Below the pieces are notes generated by a model. It did no database searches. It saw nothing but the letters and a program-made list of their open reading frames with translations, and had not been told where the DNA came from. From Taenia hydatigena (lineage: Eukaryota > Platyhelminthes > Cestoda > Cyclophyllidea > Taeniidae), in contig JADWOT020000007.1 in the NCBI GenBank assembly GCA_036345935.2, forward strand, positions 7,046,074 to 7,110,073: DNA of 64,000 nt. The letters are read 5' to 3'. This document shows positions 48,594 through 59,285 of the stretch, one piece after another (within the stretch, counting starts at the first letter, position 1; every line of letters begins with the position of its first letter). A program made the position numbers and the translations under genes.

Positions 48594-51500
48594 GCTGCCT
48601 ACGGCGCCTAAGGTAGGCTGGTTGCATCATTTGCTTTACTGTTTACCTAAACAGTGCTAGCACTGCTTCCCAAGGTCATTGCTCGAGAACAGGTTTAACT
48701 AGCTTACTGGTGCAATGTCCAGCTTGTCTGGATTTCTCTAAGATTAAAGGCGACCATGCTTTTGAAGCCGAGCACCAATCGCATGCGACCTTGCATTGTT
48801 CTTGTGTTCGTACACTTATGACTGTGCAGCGTTGGTGGATGAATGTGGCAAAGCACTAGAAACCTATGTTTTGCAGCACGTAATTGGAAAGCGTTTCAAG
48901 TCATAGGCGAGTTTTGGTACATCTCTGTGTTTGCGACCTCTTTGTGTGGATCCCTCATTGTGTTTCGCAGCTTTTTTGCATTTTGGAGAATAAATTTATT
49001 TGTTTATGTATTTTTGTATTTTTTTCACATGTTAACATCCCCATGCAGTGATCCAACACGCCAAATGTAAACAACTTAGTCGGTCGACCAGGTGATATGA
49101 ACTGCTACGGAGTAAATACACCTTTATCTAGAATTGGCGTCTTCATCGTTGCTCTATATTGCCCGCCCTTCGGAACTAGAGCTCAGCAACCAATGTCGTA
49201 TAGCGTCTGGAACATCTTTCGAAAGTCGTATTCCTAGTCAATAATATCTAGCACTCATCTGAACAGTGCGGTGGGTCTTGTGAATACCGCAGTGTTAGAT
49301 TAGAGATTTAAGTGTTTTCGGTCTCATTGTTACTGTTTTGTTACTCAACTCTTCTGCACACGCCTCTACACGAGCATATATGGCCAGCAATATTCTAGCG
49401 AAGGCATTGAGAGTAAAGCAAAGCAAATTTCGTACATGGTCGCGTGTGAAGGTCAAAAGAAATGTCGTCACGACGCAGATGTGATTCAAACTCATGCTTA
49501 AAGACCCTAGTGAATTAGCGGTCCATCTCCTTAGCCACTCGACCACCGTGTCCAGCTTCGTGTCCTTCCGCCAGTTCAACCAACCGCCTTCTTACCACAT
49601 TAAAACTTTCTTACCTACTGCATACGTCAGTCTACCAGGTCCTTACGGAACCCGAGTAGACAAAATTAAAGAGCATGCAGACAGAGATCAAAAGGACTAT
49701 GAGCGAATACAACCAATAGTGAAGGCCCGCAGAAAGGCATTGTTAATGTTCTCTGAGGTGCACTGCACGCAATCTTTAGTATTCGCTCAGTCTACAATCT
49801 TTTCCGCCAACTCCCGTTTGCAACTTCGCTAGTGTCCCACCAACGTCGTCTTCCATCCCCTTTCTCCTCAGCAACCTCATGCCGTAAAAGTGGTGATAGC
49901 ACTGTTGACGATGTGTGGTTAATCACACTTTCCCCTGCCGCGATTATTGACTGTTTTAACTTTGCGCCTCTTGTTTTCGTTAATGCACTTTTAGCTTGCC
50001 CTTTTATGCCCACCAATAACTTGCTACCATTTCTGTACATTTAAATTTATATTTTTACGCCCATCGTTGCTTCCACTTTCCATCTATCGCAATGCCACCT
50101 CCTCGCTACATTCATGTCGCATTCATCTATTCAATCCTTTGTCTCCCATACTGTCACAATTACCTCAAGACAATCGTTAGCCCCTCTCAAATGCATTTCA
50201 GCAACTATAAAATAATCGAGCTTGCATTCACGAAATGTGACCATCTTCCCTACCTTTTTTGATCACATCTTCGCAGATGCATCCCAGTAGTTGTCTGAAA
50301 TTGCGAATTAAGATTTGATCAACCAGATTAAACAACTCGACTCAGCCAAACTATTTCACTCTTGCCTTAAGGACTGGTAAAATCACTGCTCCACAGAGTA
50401 ATGGAGAGCCTGCGGTGGCTGTCAGATAATTTTAGGGATGTCTAACAAAGCTCATTAGTAAAGTAAGGACTTATTGACGAAGAATTAGACCATAGGATTC
50501 CTATCTGGACTTTCTATAATAATGACTCTATTATATACCACACAAATTCAATGAATGGGCAATGTAATGATTTGGAATCTACAATGGTTGATGCGTACGT
50601 GTAAGGAAAACATTTTGTAAACCTGTGTAAGAAACTAAGCTCTGCTAAGATTTAATGCTGTTGACCTAATTACTTTTGCTACGGAACATAAAGCTTTCAG
50701 AAGGGAGGGCATTCAACGGCTCCCAAAAAAGGGCGTTCTTCCCTTGTCCATTGGTTGAAACGTGCTATCGCATGTGTGATATCACCGCTTTTAAAGCAGT
50801 AAAAGCCTTGGCTATGCGTAAAACACATTCCGTCTAATGCGTACCCAGACCGTCAAAATTTTGACGCATTGATTCGCAAAATGCATCACAAGACAATTTT
50901 CTTCCTGTTGCCATCTCTCGTCAGTGCAGTGCTACGCAATAATTACGCGCTCACTCTAGAAAATCTAAATTTATGCAGTGTAAGCATTTCCTCTTAAAAG
51001 ACTTTGATTAAGATAAAGATGTCGAATGAGATGATTTCAACTTTATCGAAAGTAGCAGCGATGAGGCTGCTTCTGAAGACAGTCCATCAGTTGGATCTGC
51101 AGCACATAGTTTCTTCATTGTCAATATGGCGTCCATCGATTGCTGTATATTCATTTTAACGCCGTAGACGATGCGCGGTGACCAGCTTGACATTGATATT
51201 GACGCACACACATCTTGGGTATGGTAACCCTGTCCAGCCCTCCTAAAAGACGATGCCTCTGACCTCACTCAATGTATATCATGACGCGTCAGTCACGACT
51301 TTGTCACCCCTACTGGGTTGGCCTCCTCAATTGGTAAAACAGACACACCCAGACGTTTGGTTTTGGCACAATAACCAACTGTCCACTCCAAGTTAGGAAA
51401 GTGTGCAGGCATCTGTCCGTAAGCATCATCTAAGGCCAATCAGGAATGACGTTTGGCTTCAAATACAAAGATTGATTGATCTTCTTTCGCAATAATATGG

Positions 51501-52149
51501 GTAAATTAACACCGAAGAAACTCATTTTTACAATCAACTCGATGACCCTGAATAGCAATTTTAATCATGTTTGTGCAAATGATGGGATAAAAAGGAGAAC
51601 CGCTTGCAAAGGGCTTCAGATAAAGAAGCGACCAACAAAAATCTGACTAAGCAGTGACCCAAGAACTTTAAAACGCGTTTACCAGATAACTACCAAGTAC
51701 AAATCAGGTGTCGGGCCCAACCAAATTTTGAATCAGGAAACTTACGCACTTCAAGTCAAAACCACACCGCAGAACCGCTGGACCCTGTTGTTGTCTTAAG
51801 TTAATGAATAACCACAATTTTAAGCGTGTGAGCTTGGTTTATCTTCCAGCTAAAGCGGAGTTCTAGCTGGTTAACTGACAAGACTTCGGTTTCTCAAGGC
51901 AAAGATTGCAGACTCGTGCTGTCAGACGCTCGCAGCAAAATGATTTGACAATATTTTCAAGTGGATTTAGGCTTTGGAGAACTACGATTAGTCCACAAGT
52001 GCTGAAATCCAAAATATGTCGTCTGAAAACACTGCGGTCACACTAGTTTGCTACATTTACAAAATTGTCAATGAAGGTTGCAAAAAATCGACAAAAGGGA
52101 CAAAGGATTAAAATCAACTACAAAAATGATGTGACAGGGGAGCGCAAAA
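48594..52149. other. no feature recognised
   Basis: A 3.5-kb stretch with only short open frames (longest 112 codons at 49494-49832, no domain) and no repeat partner that I noticed. Confidence 0.4.
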
Positions 52150-52421
52150 TGTAAGCACTGTCAAAACATGTGAAGAAAACAAAGGACATTGAAAGGTGTG
52201 AGTGGCGCGCAGAACGTCAAATGAGGAATAAATATTGTAAGGCGCCAAGTATTACGGAAAAATTAGTAAAGCCTATGGGAATGAGCCGAAAATTGTTATT
52301 TCGCACTACTTGGATGGTAGAATTGATGGAGTATTAGGATAAATAACCAAAAAGCGTGCAGTTGCAATGGTATCCATCCTTGACAAAATAACTGGTTTAG
52401 TGTTTGAAAAGCCGGAGTCCA

Positions 52422-52494
52422 GACCGCGCGGCCTAATGGATAAGGCGTCTGCCTCATAAGTATAAGATTGTGGGTTTGAGTCCTACCGTGGGTG
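52422..52494 (+). pseudogene. tRNA-Arg-type relic with CAT anticodon
   Basis: A 73-base cloverleaf-like sequence. The D arm (GGCCTAATGGATAAGGC) and T arm (GTGGG/CCTAC, loop TTTGAGT) are Arg-type and still fold. The anticodon loop CTCATAA is identical to that of elongator tRNA-Met, in a stem (TCTGC/GTATA) with a mismatch. The acceptor has an A-G mismatch and a G-T pair. Probably a decayed gene; a charged hybrid tRNA cannot be excluded from sequence alone. Confidence 0.6.
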
Positions 52495-52632
52495 TCTTGT
52501 TTACCCACACCAATATACGTTCTTTTGCAGCAGTACCAAAAAGTATCTAGAAATGTGCGTATGCGTAGTTGCAGCTGTCTTGTCACTACTTACCATCGGG
52601 CGCCAAAGGAGAATTCTGGAGGGAAAAGCATT

Positions 52633-52692
52633 GCCCAGAGCGAGACCCGCACTCGCGACCTTCAGATTATGAGACCAAAGCGCTCCACGCAC
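52633..52692 (-). pseudogene. decayed elongator tRNA-Met-like sequence
   Basis: On the minus strand GGTCTCATAATCTGAAGGTC matches the anticodon arm of elongator tRNA-Met. The T stem GCGAG/CTCGC is intact, but its loop reads TGCGGGT instead of the TTCGA type, so the B box is broken. The 5' half is degraded. A further scrap with GCGAGACCCG and GCTCGCG at 60150-60170 resembles its 3' half. Confidence 0.6.
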
Positions 52693-55145
52693 TTTTAATA
52701 TTTTAGAACCTCACAAATCGGGCAGGAAAGCTCGTGAATAAACGTAGAGTGGCCCGGAATTGTTGGAATTTGATGCGCCAACACATACGGCATCAATTAT
52801 GCTCACTTGCGTTCAGGTTGATTCAGTGAATACTAGCTTAAATCAAAGAAAGTGCATTTGTGGCTTGGCTTAAACGAGATCCGGATAGAGTAGATGCAGT
52901 TGTCGGTCTCATGTAGCATTGGCGGTGGCGTTGTTCAACCACTAAGAAGTGTGACCCAGTGTGATTAGCGGTGAGTACAGGGGAGGTGGTGGTACGTCAA
53001 GTGACGAAATCGCGCCCAAAATTTAGCTATGCATAAGCGGTAATGTGTGATTTAAGGAATGATTGGTGAAAAGAATTATCACTCACTTGAATTTCGACGG
53101 CTGCGAAAAGTTATTTAGTAGTGATGGTGAGCAGTGCTTTAAGCAATGGTCGCTGGATAATGGGAGGGTGGACATGTATTTATGACCCACTTCTTATGCA
53201 GTCAATTACGGCTGGTGATTAGATAAGAGAATTTGCGTTTCAAAAGAGCTTGAACACTTCATAAAACGAAGCATTTGATATAGTTAAGTTAGCACGAGGA
53301 GTGAGGCAAAAGGAAAAGTTGGCAAAGCATACTCTGGGGCTTTTCCATAAAATCGGATCAACTTGTAAGTTCTTACCTCCAATCTGTTTTCACATTTGAA
53401 GGCGGCAAGGATATCGCATCGATACAAAATACCTGACCGCTGTTTTACACCTCGATCAGTGTGCTGCAACGTCTGCAATGCAATGATTACAGTAAACACA
53501 GTGATTATGCCAAAAGTGGCAAGTTGTCGGTGATATGTTCAAATGCATGATGAGTCGTCGATTGACTGGCTTGCTTGTAAGGGGGTCAGCTGGCAGTGGA
53601 ACTATCTAGTCTCACTATCGAATGTGCTTTGTATGCGTAGAAAGGTCACGGGATTAATCGTTCATCATGGCAGCAGAAGTTATTTGAATCAAACTTGACG
53701 ACTGAGACATTCATTTGCTATTTAGGAGTTCTTCAGTATAAGATTTCAGATGGCTAAACCAACCACTATTGCAGCGCTCTCGAGAACCGAAGCTTTCATC
53801 AAAGGAAAGGTTCTTTCTACCAACGTGGTATATGGGTCGCAACTCGAATTTAATTAATTCAATTTTGCCTCAGTTTCTCCAATCTTACGACTAGCCAGAC
53901 TATGACTAATTTAACCGTGCTGCCAAATCTTAAAATCCATTTGACTTTAATAGAGGGATAGCATGGGCGAGACCTCTTCGAAGGATTCTGTTCACTCCAT
54001 TTAGCCACGATAATGCAGACAATTCCCTACCATTGGTTTCAATAATTTTATAGCTTGATGAGAAGTATTCCTTTGCATTGAAGTGCAAATCATGGTAATA
54101 AGTGGCAGCAGAATTCGCTTTTAGCGAATGGGCTCAATGAGTGCCTTAATCGAGTAGTCTGTTTGTTCCTCCCATTGCTATTTCCTTCAAAGTACATTGC
54201 TATTTCCAATGATGCTACTCAATTAACATTAGTAACACTCTTATATTTCAGCATGCCGGACCCGATTAAGTTCAGTGACTAAAAGTCGCGGTCTGCATCC
54301 GCTTCGAATGCCTTCTTCTCACAACCAAGTAGGGTTAAACTTGGAAGGAAAATGGGTGAGGAATTCGCATTCACACAAAAAAGGCTTGATCGTCGACACC
54401 TGCGTAGACTGTATTACACACTGTGTAAAATCTCTACGAGGTTTCCGCGCCATATGAGCTTGTGATTAACTCTGCCATTGTTCTGCTTGTGAAAAATTTT
54501 AGTGACTAATTTGCACTGGTATTGAGAGCGAAAATGGATATGTCAAGCAAAAACCGGACTTTTAGTGAAATGCTTTAGACATTGTAGCACAGGCAAGGCC
54601 AATAATGAACTTGTTGTTGCGGATGTAACTGCAGCGATTGCCAGATGGCTGCTCCTCCATCTTCTTTAGCCACAAGAACGTCCATGAGGCTCTTCTAATA
54701 CTCACTTAATTGCGCAGCATTTGTACCACATGTGCCATCCACTCTGCCCACCATGGCGTGAATCACCTTCAGACACTAGCATTCAATCGTTTATCGATTC
54801 CAAGTTAATACTTCCAGTGAACGCGTTTAGCCTAAAATCCATCCACGCATGCACCAAAAAAGTTTAGGCATGTTTAAAACTTGCCACGCTTTGTGCTAAC
54901 GTGTCGCAGTAGTGCAATATGACAACGAAATGCCACGCATGTCTGGGTTGAACATACTATACTATGTGTGTCAGAGTTATTACAAGATGCCATGGTAAAG
55001 TTGATTCCTAGATATTGACAAGAAATGAAACCATCTCGATTTGCTTAAGGGATTACCTCTACTGCTCTTTTGCCTTAAGAAAACTCATTTGGAGATTAGA
55101 ATTATGTCTCACTGTAGATATTCACGTGAGTTATTGCGCAGAATA

Positions 55146-55259
55146 CTTTCAATTTTCTTGTCGCTAATTTATTTTAAATAATTGGTTTTATGCGATGGTG
55201 TAGCGGCTGGGAGTAAGTGAAATCTACCCGAGGCCGTTGTTTGGGTGAGCGAGGTAAAC
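55146..55259 (+). promoter_or_regulatory. U2 snRNA upstream region
   Basis: 114 bases between SD-1 copy 2 and the U2 start, without a TATA box in the -25 region, as expected for a polymerase II snRNA promoter. The stretch around 55196-55225 (GTAGCGGCTGGGAGTAAGTG) lies at the distance where a proximal sequence element would be expected. Its identity is inferred from position only. Confidence 0.3.
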
Positions 55260-55447
55260 ATCGCTTCTCGGCTCTCTGAGCTAAGATCATGTGTAGTATC
55301 TGTTCTTTGCAGTGTAATTTCTGCAACGGTCCCTAATTTGGGACCAATGAAATTACCTGTATTTTTCCAACTGGGACGGGTGCTGTGAGCTTGCTCAACC
55401 CCGTTCACGGGTCGGCCTCGTATTGCATTACCTCGAGGATTGGCCCA
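55260..55447 (+). ncRNA. U2 small nuclear RNA
   Basis: About 188 bases, the usual U2 length, starting ATCGCTTCTCGG. It has stem I (GGCTC/GAGCT), GCTAAGATCA and the branch-point-pairing element GTGTAGTATCTGTTCT. Stem IIa is TTGCAG/CTGCAA and stem IIb GGTCCC/GGGACC. An Sm-like site (TATTTTTCC) lies near 55360. Stem-loop III has TGAGCTTGCTCA, and stem-loop IV is CCTCGTATTGCATTACC then TCGAGG. Stem changes relative to human keep pairing, which argues for function. One substitution lies in a normally invariant place (ATCATG where U2 usually has ATCAAG, base 30). A degenerate 3' box (AATAACAAGATAG) follows at about 55455. U2 pairs with the intron branch site in the spliceosome. Confidence 0.95.
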
Positions 55448-56264
55448 TTAATGAATAACAAGATAGGGAGAGGCAGCATTGGGTGCGTGTGTGTGCAGAG
55501 CGCGTCTCGCAGTCAGTCGTTGCGCAATGCGCGTGGACGTGAGTATGAGAGGAAGGGATAAAGTAGAGATTGCCCTCCCCGCAGAGCACTCTGCGTCACG
55601 TCATGACGCTGCCTTCTTTCGCAGTTCAAAACAGCGCCGCTCCTCAGCAAACAGAAGAGCAATGCGCACAAAACCGCATCTATCCACTCGCTCAATCCCG
55701 TGGCATATCGGATGTCCACTGCGTGGATTGCGAAGGCTGCTCATCAGTGCGGCGTGTTAAGAGGCTGGATCGAGGGGGGCAGTCTCGAGGTGCATTGCTC
55801 CTTTTCAAATTGTTATTTTCGCCAATAATATTCGCATTTACCATCAATTCACTCAGACACCGTAATAGTTTCACCGCTTTCAATGCGCCTCTGGAGTGAG
55901 GGGCAGTGGAGTGGTTTGCGCCTTGTACTGGACAACAACCATTTCACCCCCTCTACTCAGTTACTTTCACCAGGTGGGCAGGAATGGGGGCGGGCGGATG
56001 TAGAAGAGGAGGCGTCGTTGGAAGCCTGTGCAGGGAGAGAAACTCAGACAGTACAATTTATTAAATGTGCAAAAGTGGCCTTGGACGTGATGCTCATGTT
56101 GATTTCCTACGTGACATCTAAGCTGGCCTAAATTGTGCAGCAGGCAGCCTTTTCAGGCTCAAATGAACAACTCTGATGATCCTTGCTCATGGCTAATTTG
56201 CACCACTCAGATCTCACTGGACTCCTTGTTCTTCCAGAACTCAAAGACACGCACTACGATTCGT
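55448..56264. other. GC- and CpG-rich block, coding status unresolved
   Basis: Up to four frames are open at once between 55479 and 55900, because the block has few A/T-rich stops. One plus-strand stretch (55625-55828) begins after a strong acceptor (GCCTTCTTTCGCAG), follows an in-frame upstream stop, and reads FKTAPLLSKQKSNAHK then WIAKAAHQCGVLRGW before a TAA. A second donor/acceptor pair (GAC/GTGAGTATG at 55539, CCCTCCCCGCAG at 55586) would give a 47-base intron. No protein family is recognised; any of these could be real or none. Confidence 0.25.
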
Positions 56265-56720
56265 GCATCAATTGAGATTTCGGACCGATGTCCACCGAAT
56301 TCAGACCAATTTACCCACCACAGCTGTACTGCAAGGTTCATCGCCTTTATGGCAAAGAGTTGGTAAGAGTGATGAACGTTCTGGCACCTAATAACTGCCT
56401 TGCCCGCACCACTACTCCGAGTTTAACTATTAATCTGCGTTTCTGCAATGGCAGATCAAGAATCAGGCGCGAAAGTGAAGTTTGCACACTTATGGCTGAA
56501 AGGAAACTGCCCGATAGCACATATAAAGACACCCAACAAGGGCAGCACATAAGTTGGGGCTAATGATACGAGGAGTTAACGCAATACTTTGGTTGTTGAA
56601 AGAGGCCACTGAGAGACCATGTGGCAGCCATTGCAAACCTCGTGATGGGCGTTGCGTCAGAATTTCTGGAGGCAGAGAGGAGGAAGTGTCTCCTTCACCC
56701 CGCGTTCGCACCGAAATTCC
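56265..56720 (+). repeat. inverted repeat R5, copy 2
   Basis: Partner of 10565-11080 in opposite orientation, including the conserved GAGTGATGAACGTTCTG near 56366. Together with SD-1 it shows that the 7-11 kb and 52-57 kb regions share more than one block, but with this part inverted. Confidence 0.6.
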
Positions 56721-59041
56721 TTAGCTCTGACCTATTCGTTCAAAGGATTGCAAAACAGAAGACAAGGAGATAATCGAGAAACGCGCCACATCTTTATTCG
56801 TCGTGTAAATCTGTGTCGCGTTGAATGCACCCTTGGTGTGAGAGGTGGGAAGGAACTTCGAACATCTTGTATGGCGCTTGTCGCATTCACCAAAGGCGAC
56901 AGAAACCACTATCCTATTTTCGATTTGTAACAAATCCACCAGCCTGCTCAAGAATGGCTTTTCAATTCTCATATTTATTGCCTAATGTTTGAGCTTAATT
57001 TTTCCTAAAATGGATGCTTCGAATGTTGTGCGGCATTTGATTCCTTATTTAGTTATGCGCAAATATTTTATAGATGTATACATGTCTCCCCATAACTCCT
57101 CTTTTAACGATGAACTGCTTGTAATTTTTGAATACTTGCAAAAGGCCCTTTTTGACTTTAACTTTTTTTGTGCATCTGTGCATGTTTAGGATTAGGAAGG
57201 TATTTAATTGAAAGTTTTTACCTCGGCAGTTTCAAGGTCACTGGTCGTGTTTAGCATATTGTCTGTCGGTATGGTGGGTATGTTGCGTGTTTTAGCTGCG
57301 GCGCTATTTTGGCAAAATAGGATCCATTAGCTTCAGATTGGAAAGAACTGTCAAATTCCAGGCTTTAATTGGTGTCAATGATGGTCTGGATCTTAAGGAT
57401 GACAACAACGTACCTGTCCCTGGTGACGCACCTATTACTCTCTGAGGGGTTACAGAAAAATTGTCAAATTTGAAGTTTGACCTTTCTACTGCTCTCCAAT
57501 TTGTGGTGGTACAAATGGGTTTCTGCCCAGGAAATGGCGTGATCAGTGTTGTGTTCTGATGAAACAGTCGTTAATCCTTTCCCGAGGTTTTTTTACAAAT
57601 GCAATCGTCACGCAAAATGCCTATCTGTCGGTTTGATTGACATTGCTTCCTGAATACTCAGCCTGTTCCTGCTGATACGAGGATGTTTTTCGGATGGAAT
57701 ATTTGTTGGCGCAGGTGATGGGTGGATGCGAATATCGAATTCTGCTGCGAGAAATGGATATGACTGAACAAATGAAGCGGCATACCAGTAATATTTCCTC
57801 GGAGTGCCAAGGACAGGTGTTTCGTTAGGGCTGTGCCACCGCTAAATAGACTTCCGAATAATTTGAGGTTGTATGTTTATAATCACCAAATTAGCCTTAA
57901 GCACTTTCGACTCAGTCTGAACTTGAACCGGAAATTTCAGGAATCTCAATCTATATAAAGGTTCATGCAGCTCTCTTGGTGGAACAGGGCGCTGACTGCC
58001 TGAAACCATACTCGAACGCCATGTGCGTGAATAATGTGTTGTCATGCGATAAATGGACGTGTTGTTATGGCTTCTCTGTTCACACTACTCATGCGCATAC
58101 AGTCGGAGGTCGTGAGGCGACGCTGGATGGGCAAGAACTAATGGCGGTTTGATGGCAAGACATGGTGGCCGAGTGTGGGGATGTTGGATGCAGACACGAG
58201 GGGAGGCAAAAGGGAGAGACGGAGGTGAGGTGCCGCCAGCTGCTGATGATGAACACGTCGATCGAGACGGGTTTGAATATGCATACTTATGAGAGCAGTG
58301 AATGGCCTCATTTACATTGTCACTGCACCTGCGTTCACAATCACACATTTGTATAGGTAGAGTGTGACGGTTTCCGTCACCTAGATGTGTCGATTGTTAA
58401 AGCCGCAGTCATTGGACCAGCAGTTACTCCGGACAAAAGTTATGCATACTTTAGGGGACAAAAAATGATTTTTAAATTTAGTCTGCTGCTGTTGAGGGAG
58501 AAGGTCCATCTCATTGAAATAAACTTGTCGCCGCAGACATCATGCTCTGGCTATTCTAAAATTTCCACTGTTGTGCTTTTTCCTTCGTATTACATGTTGC
58601 TGACAAAGGAACGAAGGAATGCACGTCTTTGCGACACCTATCTGCGTACAAATCATGAAAAAAAGTAAAATAGCAAGCCATATTTTTAATTGTTTTACTG
58701 CTTTTTAAGAAATAAACCACCTCCTCTCTTGTAAATAACTTATATTTAGGCCAAAAACACAAAAGAGAAAATTCTTTTGTTGCAAGGTGTGGCACTAGTG
58801 GCTGTCGCATAGAACACTAATAAAATGGAATGAACTGAGCGCTATACAATGTAGTTGGTCCGAAATCGCTGAAGTTGCCTTTGATTTGCTTTTTTTATAC
58901 TCTGCAAACGAGAAACTTCTTGCAACCTACTTATGGCGCGGCTAGTCTAGTCATTACCAGGATAAAAATTATGCAGCGCTCCAGTATTTCCCAGAATCTG
59001 CATCTCACTTGTCGGATCAAAGCATAATAAACGGTGTCCCT
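56721..59041. other. no feature recognised
   Basis: A GC-rich minus-strand Pro/Ser-rich frame at 58085-58348 has low-complexity character only. The rest has short open frames. Confidence 0.35.
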
Positions 59042-59285
59042 TTAAGACAACGGTGAACTGTGACTAGCGTGGACATGACCAAAACGCTGCCAAACAGTTA
59101 ATGAATCCTCACCATTAGACTTCTCCTCCTCTTGAGATTTTCGTTTGGGCTGACGGCCAGAGCTACGGTCAAGTCTAGGTGGTCGCATCAAAAGCGCTCC
59201 AGAGCACACTCCAACTAGATGGCTAAGGAAGTTAGTTGAGCGATGCTTTGCCTTTCCTGGTGAATTTCTTGGCAACAATTTGGGG
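59042..59285 (-). CDS. candidate terminal exon, basic nuclear-like protein
   Basis: Minus-strand open stretch after GACATATAG (acceptor) to a TAA at 59042-59044. It reads PKLLPRNSPGKAKHRSTNFL and later RSSGRQPKRKSQEEEKSNGE, with a QPKRK basic cluster that would suit a nuclear localisation signal (inference). An in-frame stop lies just upstream of the acceptor, so splicing would be required. No other exon was found and no family is recognised. Confidence 0.25.

Larger units (their letters stand above)
52150..55145 (+). repeat. segmental duplication SD-1, copy 2 (~3 kb)
   Basis: Partner of 6990-9905, same orientation. It contains the better preserved of the two tRNA-relic pairs and ends about 115 bases before the U2 snRNA gene. 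Confidence 0.75.

Noticed and set aside
55479..55899. Overlapping 93- and 109-codon open frames behind U2
   Set aside because: Several frames are open together because the block is GC-rich. None has a motif; kept only as an unresolved block.
58085..58348. Pro/Ser-rich 87-codon minus-strand frame
   Set aside because: Low-complexity composition of GC-rich DNA; no start context, domain or exon signals.
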